From: Bacteroidetes bacterium HLUCCA01
GTDB taxonomy: Bacteria > Bacteroidota > Rhodothermia > Balneolales > HLUCCA01
NCBI GenBank assembly: GCA_001314545.1
Contig: LIHN01000001.1
Location: 1 to 64,000, forward strand
DNA length: 64,000 nucleotides
Reading direction: 5' to 3'
The translations under genes were made by a program, and so were the position numbers. Below the pieces are notes generated by a model. That model did no database searches and was not told the origin of the DNA. It saw only the letters and a program-made list of their open reading frames with translations. Below, in pieces: positions 1 through 7,863 of this stretch; the stretch's first letter is position 1; each line of letters begins with the position of its first letter.

Positions 1-95
1 ATCATTATAGCAATCTGGGAAGGTTTATGTCCTTGACCAAGCAGAACCATAATACGTTCTCTGTCATGAGCTGTGAGTCTTTTGTGTGTTGCCAT
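1..95 (-). CDS. IS30-family transposase, N-terminal fragment cut by window edge
   Basis: The minus strand opens with an ATG whose first base is 95 and stays open to the window edge, encoding about 31 residues. They read as an HTH of the IS30-type start: LTAHDRERIMVLLGQGHKPS followed by QIAIM, which matches the family pattern of an ERExI helix, a GxxxxxIA turn and a second helix. The catalytic DDE domain would lie to the left and cannot be seen. The gene starts 26 bases inside a sequence that resembles an IS30-family terminal inverted repeat, which supports the call. Whether the element is intact is unknown. Confidence 0.72.
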   Translation of the reverse strand, partial: MATHKRLTAHDRERIMVLLGQGHKPSQIAIM

Positions 96-148
96 AGGTC
101 GAGTTTAGCATTAAACTCAACGTGTTGCATTAAAAACTTGAGACCGCC
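1..148 (-). mobile_element. right end of an IS30-family insertion sequence
   Basis: Bases 121-148, read inward on the minus strand, start GGCGGTCTCAAG and finish AATGCAACACG. IS30-family ends commonly carry a GGCGG...TGCAACAC pattern, and the transposase start follows directly. Between the terminus and the start codon is a perfect 6-bp hairpin (GAGTTT/AAACTC, 101-118). The outer boundary near 148 is inferred from the motif; no target duplication can be tested because the other end is outside the window. Confidence 0.6.
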
Positions 149-154
149 CTTTTA

Positions 155-312
155 TATCAGCACTTAAACCCGCATTACGTATAGCCATTGTTGGGCAATC
201 GTACTTTTTTTTCGTCCGTCTGTTAGCGTTGGCAAAGACATACTCTTTGGCAAGTTTTGGCTTGTGTGCCCGCTGGTGCGACTTGCCAATGTGTATGGCT
301 TTTAGCGTTGGC
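155..312 (-). repeat. palindromic repeats next to the IS: one complete, one half-site
   Basis: Bases 225-312 form an imperfect palindrome whose arms, GACATACTCTTTGGCAAGT (237-255) and ACTTGCCAATGTGTATGGC (281-299), pair almost fully; it is flanked by direct copies of TTAGCGTTGGC. Bases 169-198 match the terminal arm of the larger palindrome at 4642-4775 (CCCGC...TATA...GTTGGGC), but the partner arm is missing because the IS end lies immediately to the left. A 69-codon frame runs through the whole stretch but follows the repeats and is not called as a gene. Confidence 0.6.
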
Positions 313-313
313 T

Positions 314-1363
314 TTATATGTTCCATCCCATTCTTTTTGCTTTTGATTCTAAAAAGTCGTTTTCAGTCGCCCATTGTCTAAGCAATTCAATTCTTGTTTT
401 CATTTTTTCATCAAATTCACTTTGTCCAAAGGATTTGAGAAGTTTCTCTTGATTCTCTAACCATTTTGTAAATCCTTCACCATTTTCGATTGACATTTTT
501 TCTAAATTGATTATTTGCTCTTCAACTTGTTCATCTGTCATATCTGGAAAAGAACTAATTTCATGAATTGTCTCTTGAGTAGTCGGGTCTTCTTTGGCAA
601 TAATTTCAATGTCGTCTAAATAATTCTCAGGAAGTATTGAAGCAATTTTGTCAATGTTATATTCTTCCAAACCACCAAAACTTGGAATATCAATTCCGAA
701 TTTTTTACTGTAGTCAAACCGAATTACTGAAATAGGATACTTTAATAGGTGTAATGTGCTTACTAGAGAAATAATATCTGCGTAGGAATGCAACCATTTA
801 GAAATTAGCTTTTCTTCAAAAGTTTGAGAATTGCTTTTGAGTAAACCCATTCTGTTTGAATGTTTAGCTCCTTTTGTATGCACGTAATTATGTAGATAAC
901 CAAGGTCTTCGTGTACTTGCTTTAAGTTGTGCTTCTCGTCAAACTTTTTGATATTATCATTTTGCCTTAATATTTTCCAAATCTTGCCTGCTCTTGGCGT
1001 ATTGTCTTTTGAATTAAGCCACTCTTTTACAGCATTATGACCGTCATCATTGATGTTAAAATAAACTGATAACAACCCTAATTCTAAGCCACTTCTTAAT
1101 GAAACAAATGCTTGTTTGTAAAGACCAAAACAGATTTGTGTAAATGACACTTGTAGCTCTTCCCAAGAATCAATAAATGGAAAATAATGACCTGACCAAA
1201 AGTTTTCAAAATTTTGAGGGACAATCATCCCAACAGTATGATAAATCCAACCTAATTCTTCAATTCGTTTTTTTATATCAGGATTCGCTTCAAAGAATTT
1301 TTCAGTTTCCCTGTAAACTTCAATGCTTTTGTCTGGCTCGTATATGTATGGTGAAAACTTCAT
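314..1363 (-). CDS. hypothetical protein, partner of the Type ISP-like enzyme
   Basis: A 349-residue soluble protein without a signal peptide or membrane segment. It is rich in Lys, Glu and aromatic residues and is probably mostly helical. I do not recognise a family with confidence; the central part (about 65-165, with a LGYLHNYVHT segment) has the feel of DUF5677-like or abortive-infection helical proteins, but this is only a resemblance. Its ATG overlaps the stop of the upstream restriction-methylase gene by four bases (ATGA), so the two are almost certainly co-translated. Low G+C, as in the neighbouring genes, suggests shared acquisition. A role in restriction or its control is inferred from position alone. 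Confidence 0.8.
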   Translation of the reverse strand: MKFSPYIYEPDKSIEVYRETEKFFEANPDIKKRIEELGWIYHTVGMIVPQNFENFWSGHYFPFIDSWEELQVSFTQICFGLYKQAFVSLRSGLELGLLSVYFNINDDGHNAVKEWLNSKDNTPRAGKIWKILRQNDNIKKFDEKHNLKQVHEDLGYLHNYVHTKGAKHSNRMGLLKSNSQTFEEKLISKWLHSYADIISLVSTLHLLKYPISVIRFDYSKKFGIDIPSFGGLEEYNIDKIASILPENYLDDIEIIAKEDPTTQETIHEISSFPDMTDEQVEEQIINLEKMSIENGEGFTKWLENQEKLLKSFGQSEFDEKMKTRIELLRQWATENDFLESKAKRMGWNI

Positions 1364-4300
1364 AAAATCTCAATTTTATCAATCTCTTTCATCAGTCTGT
1401 CCGTTTCTGAAAGTGCTACAATGATTTTTTGATAATGCAAAATATCGTCAAACTCCAATTTGCGGTCTTTACGGTCTTTCAGCCATTTTTGAGCAGGTTG
1501 GTAGCCACCAATATAAAATTCCCAAGCTACTTGCGGAACATTGTCAAAATACTGCGTTTCGTTGATGTAAACTTTTCCGTTTTCGTATTTTGTTTTGCCT
1601 ACAAAGTTATTTCCGTCTATTGGGTATTGTGTGATGTAATTCTCTACTACTGAACTTTCCAATAAATGAATTTTACGTATTTCTCCACCCAATTTTACCA
1701 ATTGCCAAAAGGTGTCGGCTTTTTTTGGATAAGGAATTTTAGGAAAGTCTATTTTCAAAAATTCATTGTAGGTTTCACGGTAATTTCTAGAATGTAATAC
1801 CGCATAGATGTAATCTAAAATATCAATTGGTGCAAAAGTGTTGACTTTTATATCTTTCTCGATAGTAAAAATCAAACCTATTTTAACAGCTAAACACTTT
1901 ACTATTTCAGATTTTAAATTTGGAGTTCTTTCTGTTGTATCACCAATTGTTTGTTGTCCATTCGTTTCAGGGTAAATGTAAAGTGGGAAAACACTACCAC
2001 CACCACGATAATATATATTTTGGTCTGAAATTGTGTTGGTGATGAAGGATAAATTCCATTGCATACTTCCAACAGCTTGACCCTGTCTGCCTGATATAAT
2101 TGCAAAGTTGTTACCATCTCGCAAATTTTTCATAATGCGATTTTGACTGTATGCAAAAAAACCTTTTGGCTTGCCTGTGAAATAAGTCCATCTGTTATCA
2201 AATGGACGATATGTAATCATTTTGAAATTGTTGTCGTTAAAATTTTCAGTTAAATCTTCCTTTGCTTTTGATAAAACCCAATCTCTACTATCACTTTTTA
2301 AGTTGTAAAATTTACGCAATTCATTTTCTTCTAAATTTCTAAAGTTTTCAATAATTCGATTTAAAGATGATTTTTCAAATTCGATAGTCACACTATCATT
2401 TTTTGATAAAACACCTAATGAAGATTCTATAAACAAATCTGTTAATTGAAAGCCTTTGTCATACTCGTTTTTATCTTCAAAATCTTTAGGCATTAAAAAA
2501 TAATCTGGAGCAGTTAGTTCAACTTCATTATAAGGTGTTGATTTCAGACTATTTTCGGTTAGAAAATCATATTTTAATTCTCGTTTACCATAAAGGTCAA
2601 AATGATAAACTATGCCTAAATCGTTTGGTTTTTTCTTGCCTGTCTTTATGAAAAAATTGATTGAAACGCCTTGCTCAATGTCAAAAACATTCACATCTGC
2701 TGAACCATCAGAGGCAGTTTCTTTTTTCTTAGCGTTGCCGTGTAAGTCAATCGTATATATTTTGTCATAAGTTTTTAGCAAATGCCAACGCATACCCCTA
2801 AAAGTTGGGTTATCTAAAAAACCGTGAGGATTAATGTATGCTAGAACGCCACTTCCATTTTTCTCAATAAAATGCTGTCCGTAACGCAAAAACTTAACAT
2901 AATCGTCATTGATGAATTTTGAATTTTGCTCTTTTAGTTTTTCCTTTCCGCCTGGCTCTTTTTTGTAATCTTCCATCAATTTCATAATCCATTCGCCTTT
3001 ATTGGCACTTTCTCCGCTATACGGTGGATTTCCAATAACACACATAACGGGTGTGTCTCTTTTGATGTGATTAGCTTCGTTTGCTTCTGTGCTTAACCAA
3101 TTGGCAAATAAAGTTCCTGTGTCTTGGTGGTGTTCTTCTAAACTGTTGGTTAGATAAACTCTAAATCGTTGGTTGGTGGTTGGTTTGTAGCCTGTTTCAG
3201 TTAAAAGCAAATCTAATTTAAGGTGAGCCATTGCGTAACTTGCCATTAGCAACTCAAAACCGTTTAAACGTGGCAATAAATGAGTTTCTACATAATTGCT
3301 CCAAATGCCTTGTTGTCCTTGAAATTTTTTGTGAATGTGTTTTACCACTTCTGCAAGGAAAGTTCCTGTTCCTGTGGCTGGGTCAAGAATTTGCACTTTG
3401 TGAACTTCTTGCTCCACCTTTTTGCCTTGAACATCAACTTTAATTTTGGTTTTGCTTGTATCGGCTAATCCTTGAGGCAAATCAAATTCTGTTTTTAAAA
3501 TGTCGTCAACTGCCCGAACAATAAAATTTACAACTGGTGCAGGAGTGTACCAAACACCACGAGCTTTTCGCAATTTTGGGTCGTACTCACTTAAAAAAGT
3601 TTCGTAAAAATGGATAATTGGGTCTTCCATTTTGGTTGACTTTCCGTAGTTTTTCAAAATTTCTTCAACATTACAAGCCAAGAAAATATCTGTCAAACTA
3701 TCTACAATCCATTTTATACGGTCGTCAATATCGGGTCCTGCAATATAGCCAAACAGTTTTCTCAAAAATGGATTTGATTTTGGAATCAGTTCAGCCGCTT
3801 CCTGTCTGCTGAAAGTTCCCAAAGTTGGGTCGTGCAAACGAGCAGCAAACATTCCGTAAGCAATGGTTTGAGCGTAAACGTCTGCAAAACCTTGCGGTGT
3901 AATGTCGTGAATCAGAATTTGCTTGAATGCCAACATTTGTTCTTTCAGCGTACTGTTTTCTTGATTTTCTTCATCACTTGTCAATGACTTCTCAATAATA
4001 TCAGAAAGAAGGCGGGCTTTGCCCGCCATCATTTCTGCTAATTTTTTTGAGCTTTTTATCGTTTGTCCAACGTGAACGCAAAAATCTTTTATCAGATTTT
4101 CAAAGTTGCCGAAGTTCTCAGTTAAAGGTTTTATTCCCTTGTCAGTTATTTCTGCAATGGCAATTTTGGTAATGAATTCGCCTTCTCGGTACAGATGAAA
4201 GTTGATGTAGTCCGTAAAAATCAAGTTGTTTAAAGAGGCTTTGTATCGGTCAAACTGCTCTTTGTTTCCTGTTTTCTTTGCTCCGTCAAGGTCTTTGTCT

Positions 4301-4518
4301 CCAATGTCTTTAGCTTCTATAAATCCAACAGGAATATCTTTTTTAGTCAAGATGTAATCAGGTGCTCCGCAACTTTGTCTTTTCGGTTCGTTGGTCGCTC
4401 TGATAGTTGGCACCAAACTTTCCAAAAGTTGTTGTAAGTCGCCACGAAAAGTATGTTCGGTTGCGTTTCCGAGTCTGTACCTTTTATCTAAGTTGTCAAT
4501 ATATTGTTCTAATGTCAT
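1360..4518 (-). CDS. Type ISP/IIG-like restriction-modification enzyme (nuclease-methylase fusion)
   Basis: A 1052-residue single-chain restriction-modification protein. Residues 53-70 carry a PD-(D/E)xK nuclease signature (PD at 53-54, EAK at 68-70). A helical spacer follows (about 150-320), then an N6-adenine methyltransferase with motif I DPATGTGTF at 379-387 and catalytic NPPY at 497-500. The C-terminal 400 residues resemble the specificity region of Type ISP enzymes such as LlaBIII. Type ISP enzymes are about 1,500 residues long because they contain an SF2 helicase; no Walker A or DEAD-type motif is visible here, so this is a helicase-less version, closer in layout to Type IIG. It would cut DNA unmethylated at its own recognition site. 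It overlaps the downstream gene by four bases. Confidence 0.9.
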   Translation of the reverse strand: MTLEQYIDNLDKRYRLGNATEHTFRGDLQQLLESLVPTIRATNEPKRQSCGAPDYILTKKDIPVGFIEAKDIGDKDLDGAKKTGNKEQFDRYKASLNNLIFTDYINFHLYREGEFITKIAIAEITDKGIKPLTENFGNFENLIKDFCVHVGQTIKSSKKLAEMMAGKARLLSDIIEKSLTSDEENQENSTLKEQMLAFKQILIHDITPQGFADVYAQTIAYGMFAARLHDPTLGTFSRQEAAELIPKSNPFLRKLFGYIAGPDIDDRIKWIVDSLTDIFLACNVEEILKNYGKSTKMEDPIIHFYETFLSEYDPKLRKARGVWYTPAPVVNFIVRAVDDILKTEFDLPQGLADTSKTKIKVDVQGKKVEQEVHKVQILDPATGTGTFLAEVVKHIHKKFQGQQGIWSNYVETHLLPRLNGFELLMASYAMAHLKLDLLLTETGYKPTTNQRFRVYLTNSLEEHHQDTGTLFANWLSTEANEANHIKRDTPVMCVIGNPPYSGESANKGEWIMKLMEDYKKEPGGKEKLKEQNSKFINDDYVKFLRYGQHFIEKNGSGVLAYINPHGFLDNPTFRGMRWHLLKTYDKIYTIDLHGNAKKKETASDGSADVNVFDIEQGVSINFFIKTGKKKPNDLGIVYHFDLYGKRELKYDFLTENSLKSTPYNEVELTAPDYFLMPKDFEDKNEYDKGFQLTDLFIESSLGVLSKNDSVTIEFEKSSLNRIIENFRNLEENELRKFYNLKSDSRDWVLSKAKEDLTENFNDNNFKMITYRPFDNRWTYFTGKPKGFFAYSQNRIMKNLRDGNNFAIISGRQGQAVGSMQWNLSFITNTISDQNIYYRGGGSVFPLYIYPETNGQQTIGDTTERTPNLKSEIVKCLAVKIGLIFTIEKDIKVNTFAPIDILDYIYAVLHSRNYRETYNEFLKIDFPKIPYPKKADTFWQLVKLGGEIRKIHLLESSVVENYITQYPIDGNNFVGKTKYENGKVYINETQYFDNVPQVAWEFYIGGYQPAQKWLKDRKDRKLEFDDILHYQKIIVALSETDRLMKEIDKIEIL

Positions 4519-4540
4519 TTATTCATTCAATTTCTGTCAG

Positions 4541-4775
4541 AGCGTTGGCAAAAAACAGCTCTTTTGGTTTTTTCAGCGTTGGCTTTCGTGTCGGCAAAAA
4601 ACCAAATGTGCTGTTTGTGCGGTTGGCTTTCTTTGTATGTTGCCCAACGTTTTGCGTATATGACTTGTGGCGGTTTTCGAAGCACTTTCTTGTCGGCTTG
4701 CACCAAATTTACTTAAAAGCACAGACCTTAAATTTACCACTTTACCCGCCATAAGTTATATACGCTGTTGTGCGT
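4541..4775 (-). repeat. two adjacent attC-like imperfect palindromes
   Basis: Bases 4642-4775 form a large imperfect palindrome: GCCCAACG...GCGTATATGACTTGTGGCGG on the left mirrors CCGCCATAAGTTATATACGC...GTTGTGCG on the right, with about 75 bases between arms. Read on the minus strand it begins GCACAAC and ends GTTGGGC, close to the RYYYAAC/GTTRRRY core sites of integron attC. Bases 4541-4627 hold a second palindrome (AACAGC...TTGGTTTTTT against AAAAAACCAA...GCTGTTT) with GCGTTGGC repeats, like the one at 225-312. The stretch lies between the stop of the ATPase gene and the start of the restriction enzyme gene. Confidence 0.6.
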
Positions 4776-4783
4776 TCGTATTT

Positions 4784-6304
4784 TTAATTATTGTCCTGAA
4801 TAAATTGTCTCATTTCTCCAATTGACTGTTGAAGTTGGTCATTTGTAAACCTCGGATTTTCGGTATTCTCTGGATGATGAATTTGATGTCTTATAAACTC
4901 ACTTAGTACTTTTTGTTCCTCGATAATATTACCGTTTCTAATTCTCTTGTATGACATTGTCGCCTTTCCATTTCTGTAATCGGATAACAACCGCTCACTC
5001 TCTATGTAACCATAAAGTTCATTGTGATATTCATCATTTGACTCTCCGAATGCTAAGTAATTGACCTCATTTAGGGATGGATAAGGCAAATCGCCTCTTT
5101 CAACCTTGATTACCTCTTTTCCATTGTTGTTTCGTACAAGGTGAAGATGCTCAAAGTCAAGTAACTTTACTATCGAAGGGCTATGAGTAGTCATTAAAAC
5201 CTGTGTATTATCTGCTTTTGAAAGCTCGATAAAAGCTTCGATTAATTTTCTTTGATGATTAGGATGTTGAGATGTTTCCGGTTCTTCAATTGCATAAATT
5301 ATGCTGGGAATGTTCTCTTGACTTTTTCTTCTTTCTGCTTCCGCTCTAAAGAAGTTTAAAAGAACTAATCTTTTGACTCCACTTCCTCGCTTATTTATTG
5401 GTATATCTTCATCTGAGGAAATCGATACACTTTTAAAAACATCAATCCATTTTAAACTGTCTGGACTTGGAATCACAGGAGTCAGTGAATCCGCAATTTC
5501 AGGATTCATTTCATTAAGTTTTTCTAAAGTTTTTGTTGACACTTCGATAAGCTTCTTTTCGACTTCTTCTGCAACCTTGTCTAAGCTTGTCTTTAAAGTA
5601 TCATCTTTTAAGATTTCCTGAACTGCAATTTTCATTGGGTTTTGAACTTCACTATCTCCATCACTATTCTTTCTGTCCGACTGAAACAGTGAGTACAGTG
5701 GCATATAATTTTTAAGTTGCTCCCAAGTGTTTTTCGCGTCAAGTTTAGCAAGTTCGATTTCAATTTCTTCTAATTGTAAGTCGTCTGAATAGTGATTCCA
5801 AATCGCTTTTCGAATAACAGCATTTTTTGTTTTATCCTCGCACTCTATTTCATCAGTTAACAACTTTTTTAAGTCGGAATTTTTCTTTAACAAGAGTTCT
5901 GCACAGTCTGGGTTATTTGGATGATTGGCTTTAATAAATACTTTTTCCTTACCTGCATTTGGATAACGCTTAACTACCTCAAGAGTCCCATCAGGCTGAA
6001 GTAAGTACTCATCTTGAAGGGTTGTTGGATTTGTAGAATCAAGGGTTAAAGAGTCAGGTAGTTCCTCGAAAACTACACTTATCTTGATTTCATTATTTCC
6101 ATTGATTCTGCATTTTTTATTGATGTCATCTTTGTCAATTTTGATAGTACCCTTATTCTCATTAAAAAAGATGTCTAAAGCTTCAAGTATGGATGACTTA
6201 CCCACATCGTTCTGTCCAACAAAAACAGTGAGATTTCCAAACTCAATTGTAGTTTCAGTTTCGTATCCTCGGAAATTTTCGATTCGTACTTTCTTAATTT
6301 TCAT
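4784..6304 (-). CDS. OLD-like AAA ATPase with HEPN-like motif near the C-terminus, probable defence protein
   Basis: A 506-residue protein starting at the ATG at 6304 (MKIKKVRIENFRG, the usual start of SMC/OLD-like ATPases); a longer frame to 6397 would run into the palindrome upstream. Walker A is GQNDVGKS (30-37), a signature-like RGSGVKR lies at 306-312, Walker B is IIYAIEEPE (335-343) and the H-loop is TTHSP (372-376). No TOPRIM domain is visible, so it is not a GajA- or OLD-type nuclease. The last 75 residues contain RHQIHHPEN (472-480), which fits the Rx4-6H active-site pattern of HEPN RNases. The architecture suggests a nucleic-acid sensor with a toxic tail, as in several anti-phage systems; this is inferred. 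It stands alone between palindromic repeats. Confidence 0.85.
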   Translation of the reverse strand: MKIKKVRIENFRGYETETTIEFGNLTVFVGQNDVGKSSILEALDIFFNENKGTIKIDKDDINKKCRINGNNEIKISVVFEELPDSLTLDSTNPTTLQDEYLLQPDGTLEVVKRYPNAGKEKVFIKANHPNNPDCAELLLKKNSDLKKLLTDEIECEDKTKNAVIRKAIWNHYSDDLQLEEIEIELAKLDAKNTWEQLKNYMPLYSLFQSDRKNSDGDSEVQNPMKIAVQEILKDDTLKTSLDKVAEEVEKKLIEVSTKTLEKLNEMNPEIADSLTPVIPSPDSLKWIDVFKSVSISSDEDIPINKRGSGVKRLVLLNFFRAEAERRKSQENIPSIIYAIEEPETSQHPNHQRKLIEAFIELSKADNTQVLMTTHSPSIVKLLDFEHLHLVRNNNGKEVIKVERGDLPYPSLNEVNYLAFGESNDEYHNELYGYIESERLLSDYRNGKATMSYKRIRNGNIIEEQKVLSEFIRHQIHHPENTENPRFTNDQLQQSIGEMRQFIQDNN

Positions 6305-6331
6305 TGTATCTGATTTTGTCGATTTTATATG

Positions 6332-6470
6332 ACGCACAACGGGTATCATATATATACAGTGCAGGGGTGCGGGCTTCAAAACTATCCACGGTGACAAAAT
6401 ATTATGCGTAGTAGACTGGTTAAATTAAGCACATAACCCTGCATTGGATATATATGATGTTGTTGTGTGT
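6332..6470 (-). repeat. attC-like imperfect palindrome
   Basis: The outer arms, GCACAACGGGTATCATATAT on the left and ATATATATGATGTTGTTGTG on the right, are near-perfect complements. The pairing continues inward through CAGTGCAGGG against CCCTGCATTG, with about 65 bases of loop. The layout matches the palindrome at 4642-4775: GCACAAC at one end, GTTGTG at the other, and TATA-rich inner arms. It occupies nearly the whole gap between the GH43-like gene and the ATPase gene and leaves little room for a separate promoter. Confidence 0.6.
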
Positions 6471-6483
6471 AGTAATCCTTGCA

Positions 6484-7521
6484 TTACCAATCAATTGGAT
6501 ATTCTATTTCAGCGTATCCAATATAAAAGTTACTAAAGCTATTTATTTCAGCCATATACCAAACACGTATTTTGTTGTTTTCAATTAGTACTGCTGGAGC
6601 AATAAGTCCTGACTCTTCCCAATCATATGTTTTGGAAATAATCGGTTTGGAGTAAACTTCCCACGGTCCAAAAGGATTTTCTGAACGTGCCAACCCAATT
6701 GATGAATTATTATTGCCAATATCGCTGGTAAAGAATAAGTAAAATATTCCATCAGGAGCTTTAACAAGTTCTGCTTCTCGTGGGTTATCCAACGACCAAC
6801 CAACTTCTGAATTACTTATCAGCAGTTGTTCGCCTTTTTGCCAGTTTAACCCATCATTAGATGTCGCTCCAAATAAGCCATAACCTTGATTGGCAAGTGC
6901 CCATCCCGCATAAATCATGTAGTATGTGCTATCGTGTTTTATTACCGAAGGACTAAATAGCCCATCAATATCAACATCGCTATCTGGCAATAGTATTGGG
7001 TCGTCAAGAAACCTTTCAAAAACAAGCCCATCAGGTGATTTCGCTACCCCAATTTTTCCATTAGCTACTATGTTGTTTACCCCGTCAACCCCTTCGCTAT
7101 ACCCAGTATAATACATGAAGTACTCATTATCAATTTTTTTTACAAATGCTGTTTCCAGGATTTTATCCCATGAGCTAGTGTCATTTTCTAAAGTAACACT
7201 TTCACCATAGTATAATGATTTGGCAAAATCCCAGTCTATACCATCTGATGACTCTGCAACACTAATAACGATTTGAAGATTATCAGGATTATCACCGTCT
7301 CCATCGCCTGTAATTATTAAGGAAGTGTAATACATAAGCAGTTTATTATCAACCCTAATTACTGAGGGGTCCCCTGCCAGCCAGTTACCTTCCCAGACTG
7401 GGGTGGGGTGTTTCGTGGCAATTCCCGAATTTACATCGGCTAGGTCATCATCCTTCTTACAATTAGTTAAAATAATCAGCACTCCAATTATTCCAATAAT
7501 ATAATAACTCAGTTTATTCAT
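6484..7521 (-). CDS. GH43-like five-bladed propeller lipoprotein
   Basis: A 345-residue lipoprotein: the hydrophobic N-terminus ends in LILTNC with the lipidated Cys at about residue 21, followed by KKDDD. The rest shows repeated propeller-blade motifs of the arabinanase/levansucrase/invertase superfamily: GDPSVIRVDNKLLMYYT, then SVIKHDSTYYMIYAGW and EAELVKAPDGIFYLFFT. This would place a glycan-processing or glycan-binding protein on the outer membrane surface. The exact substrate cannot be read. The ATG at 7521 was chosen because it gives a proper signal peptide; an upstream GTG (7545) adds eight charged residues. It is the only clearly metabolic-type gene among the island's defence-like genes. 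Confidence 0.8.
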   Translation of the reverse strand: MNKLSYYIIGIIGVLIILTNCKKDDDLADVNSGIATKHPTPVWEGNWLAGDPSVIRVDNKLLMYYTSLIITGDGDGDNPDNLQIVISVAESSDGIDWDFAKSLYYGESVTLENDTSSWDKILETAFVKKIDNEYFMYYTGYSEGVDGVNNIVANGKIGVAKSPDGLVFERFLDDPILLPDSDVDIDGLFSPSVIKHDSTYYMIYAGWALANQGYGLFGATSNDGLNWQKGEQLLISNSEVGWSLDNPREAELVKAPDGIFYLFFTSDIGNNNSSIGLARSENPFGPWEVYSKPIISKTYDWEESGLIAPAVLIENNKIRVWYMAEINSFSNFYIGYAEIEYPIDW

Positions 7522-7540
7522 AGGCTCGTTTTTATTATTA

Positions 7541-7610
7541 CACACAACTCGTTTATATACGCAATAAACATGCGTATATCATACGGGAAAGGATTTATAT
7601 GCGCATGTTT
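7541..7610 (-). repeat. palindromic repeat, possibly a degenerate attC-like site
   Basis: AAACATGCGTATAT (7566-7579) and ATATGCGCATGTTT (7597-7610) are inverted copies matching at 13 of 14 positions. A smaller hairpin, ATACGCA/TGCGTAT, overlaps the left arm. CACACAAC at 7541-7548 resembles the end of the palindrome at 6332-6470, but no matching outer end is evident on the right, so the site is either degenerate or a different hairpin. Confidence 0.4.
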
Positions 7611-7863
7611 GTGGTCGTTTAATATTCATTGGAGTTGAACCGATTAGCTATATTTCAAAAACACTAAATCTGTACGACCCAATTGTGTGTATATACCGTG
7701 CAATACATCAGCTGAGTAGCAATTGCAATGTAGTGAAATACTTTTTAAATCCAAATTAATGACATCATTAGTGTAGCTATATTTATCAGTCGCTAGCAGT
7801 TTGTGGTATTCAGCTTGATTCACGATACAATCAGCTTCTTCTGAGGCTGTATGTTTTCTAAGC
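7611..7863. other. gap with no convincing gene
   Basis: A minus-strand frame covers 7644-8009 (121 codons), but its first 146 bases lie inside the NERD gene in another frame and the protein matches nothing I recognise. Its last 70 residues have ordinary composition, so a short unknown gene cannot be excluded. No RNA gene or clear terminator was seen. Confidence 0.35.

Noticed and set aside
117-326. 69-codon minus-strand frame
   Set aside because: It runs through the IS end and two palindromic repeats; its residues simply translate the repeat sequence and no start context or family is visible.
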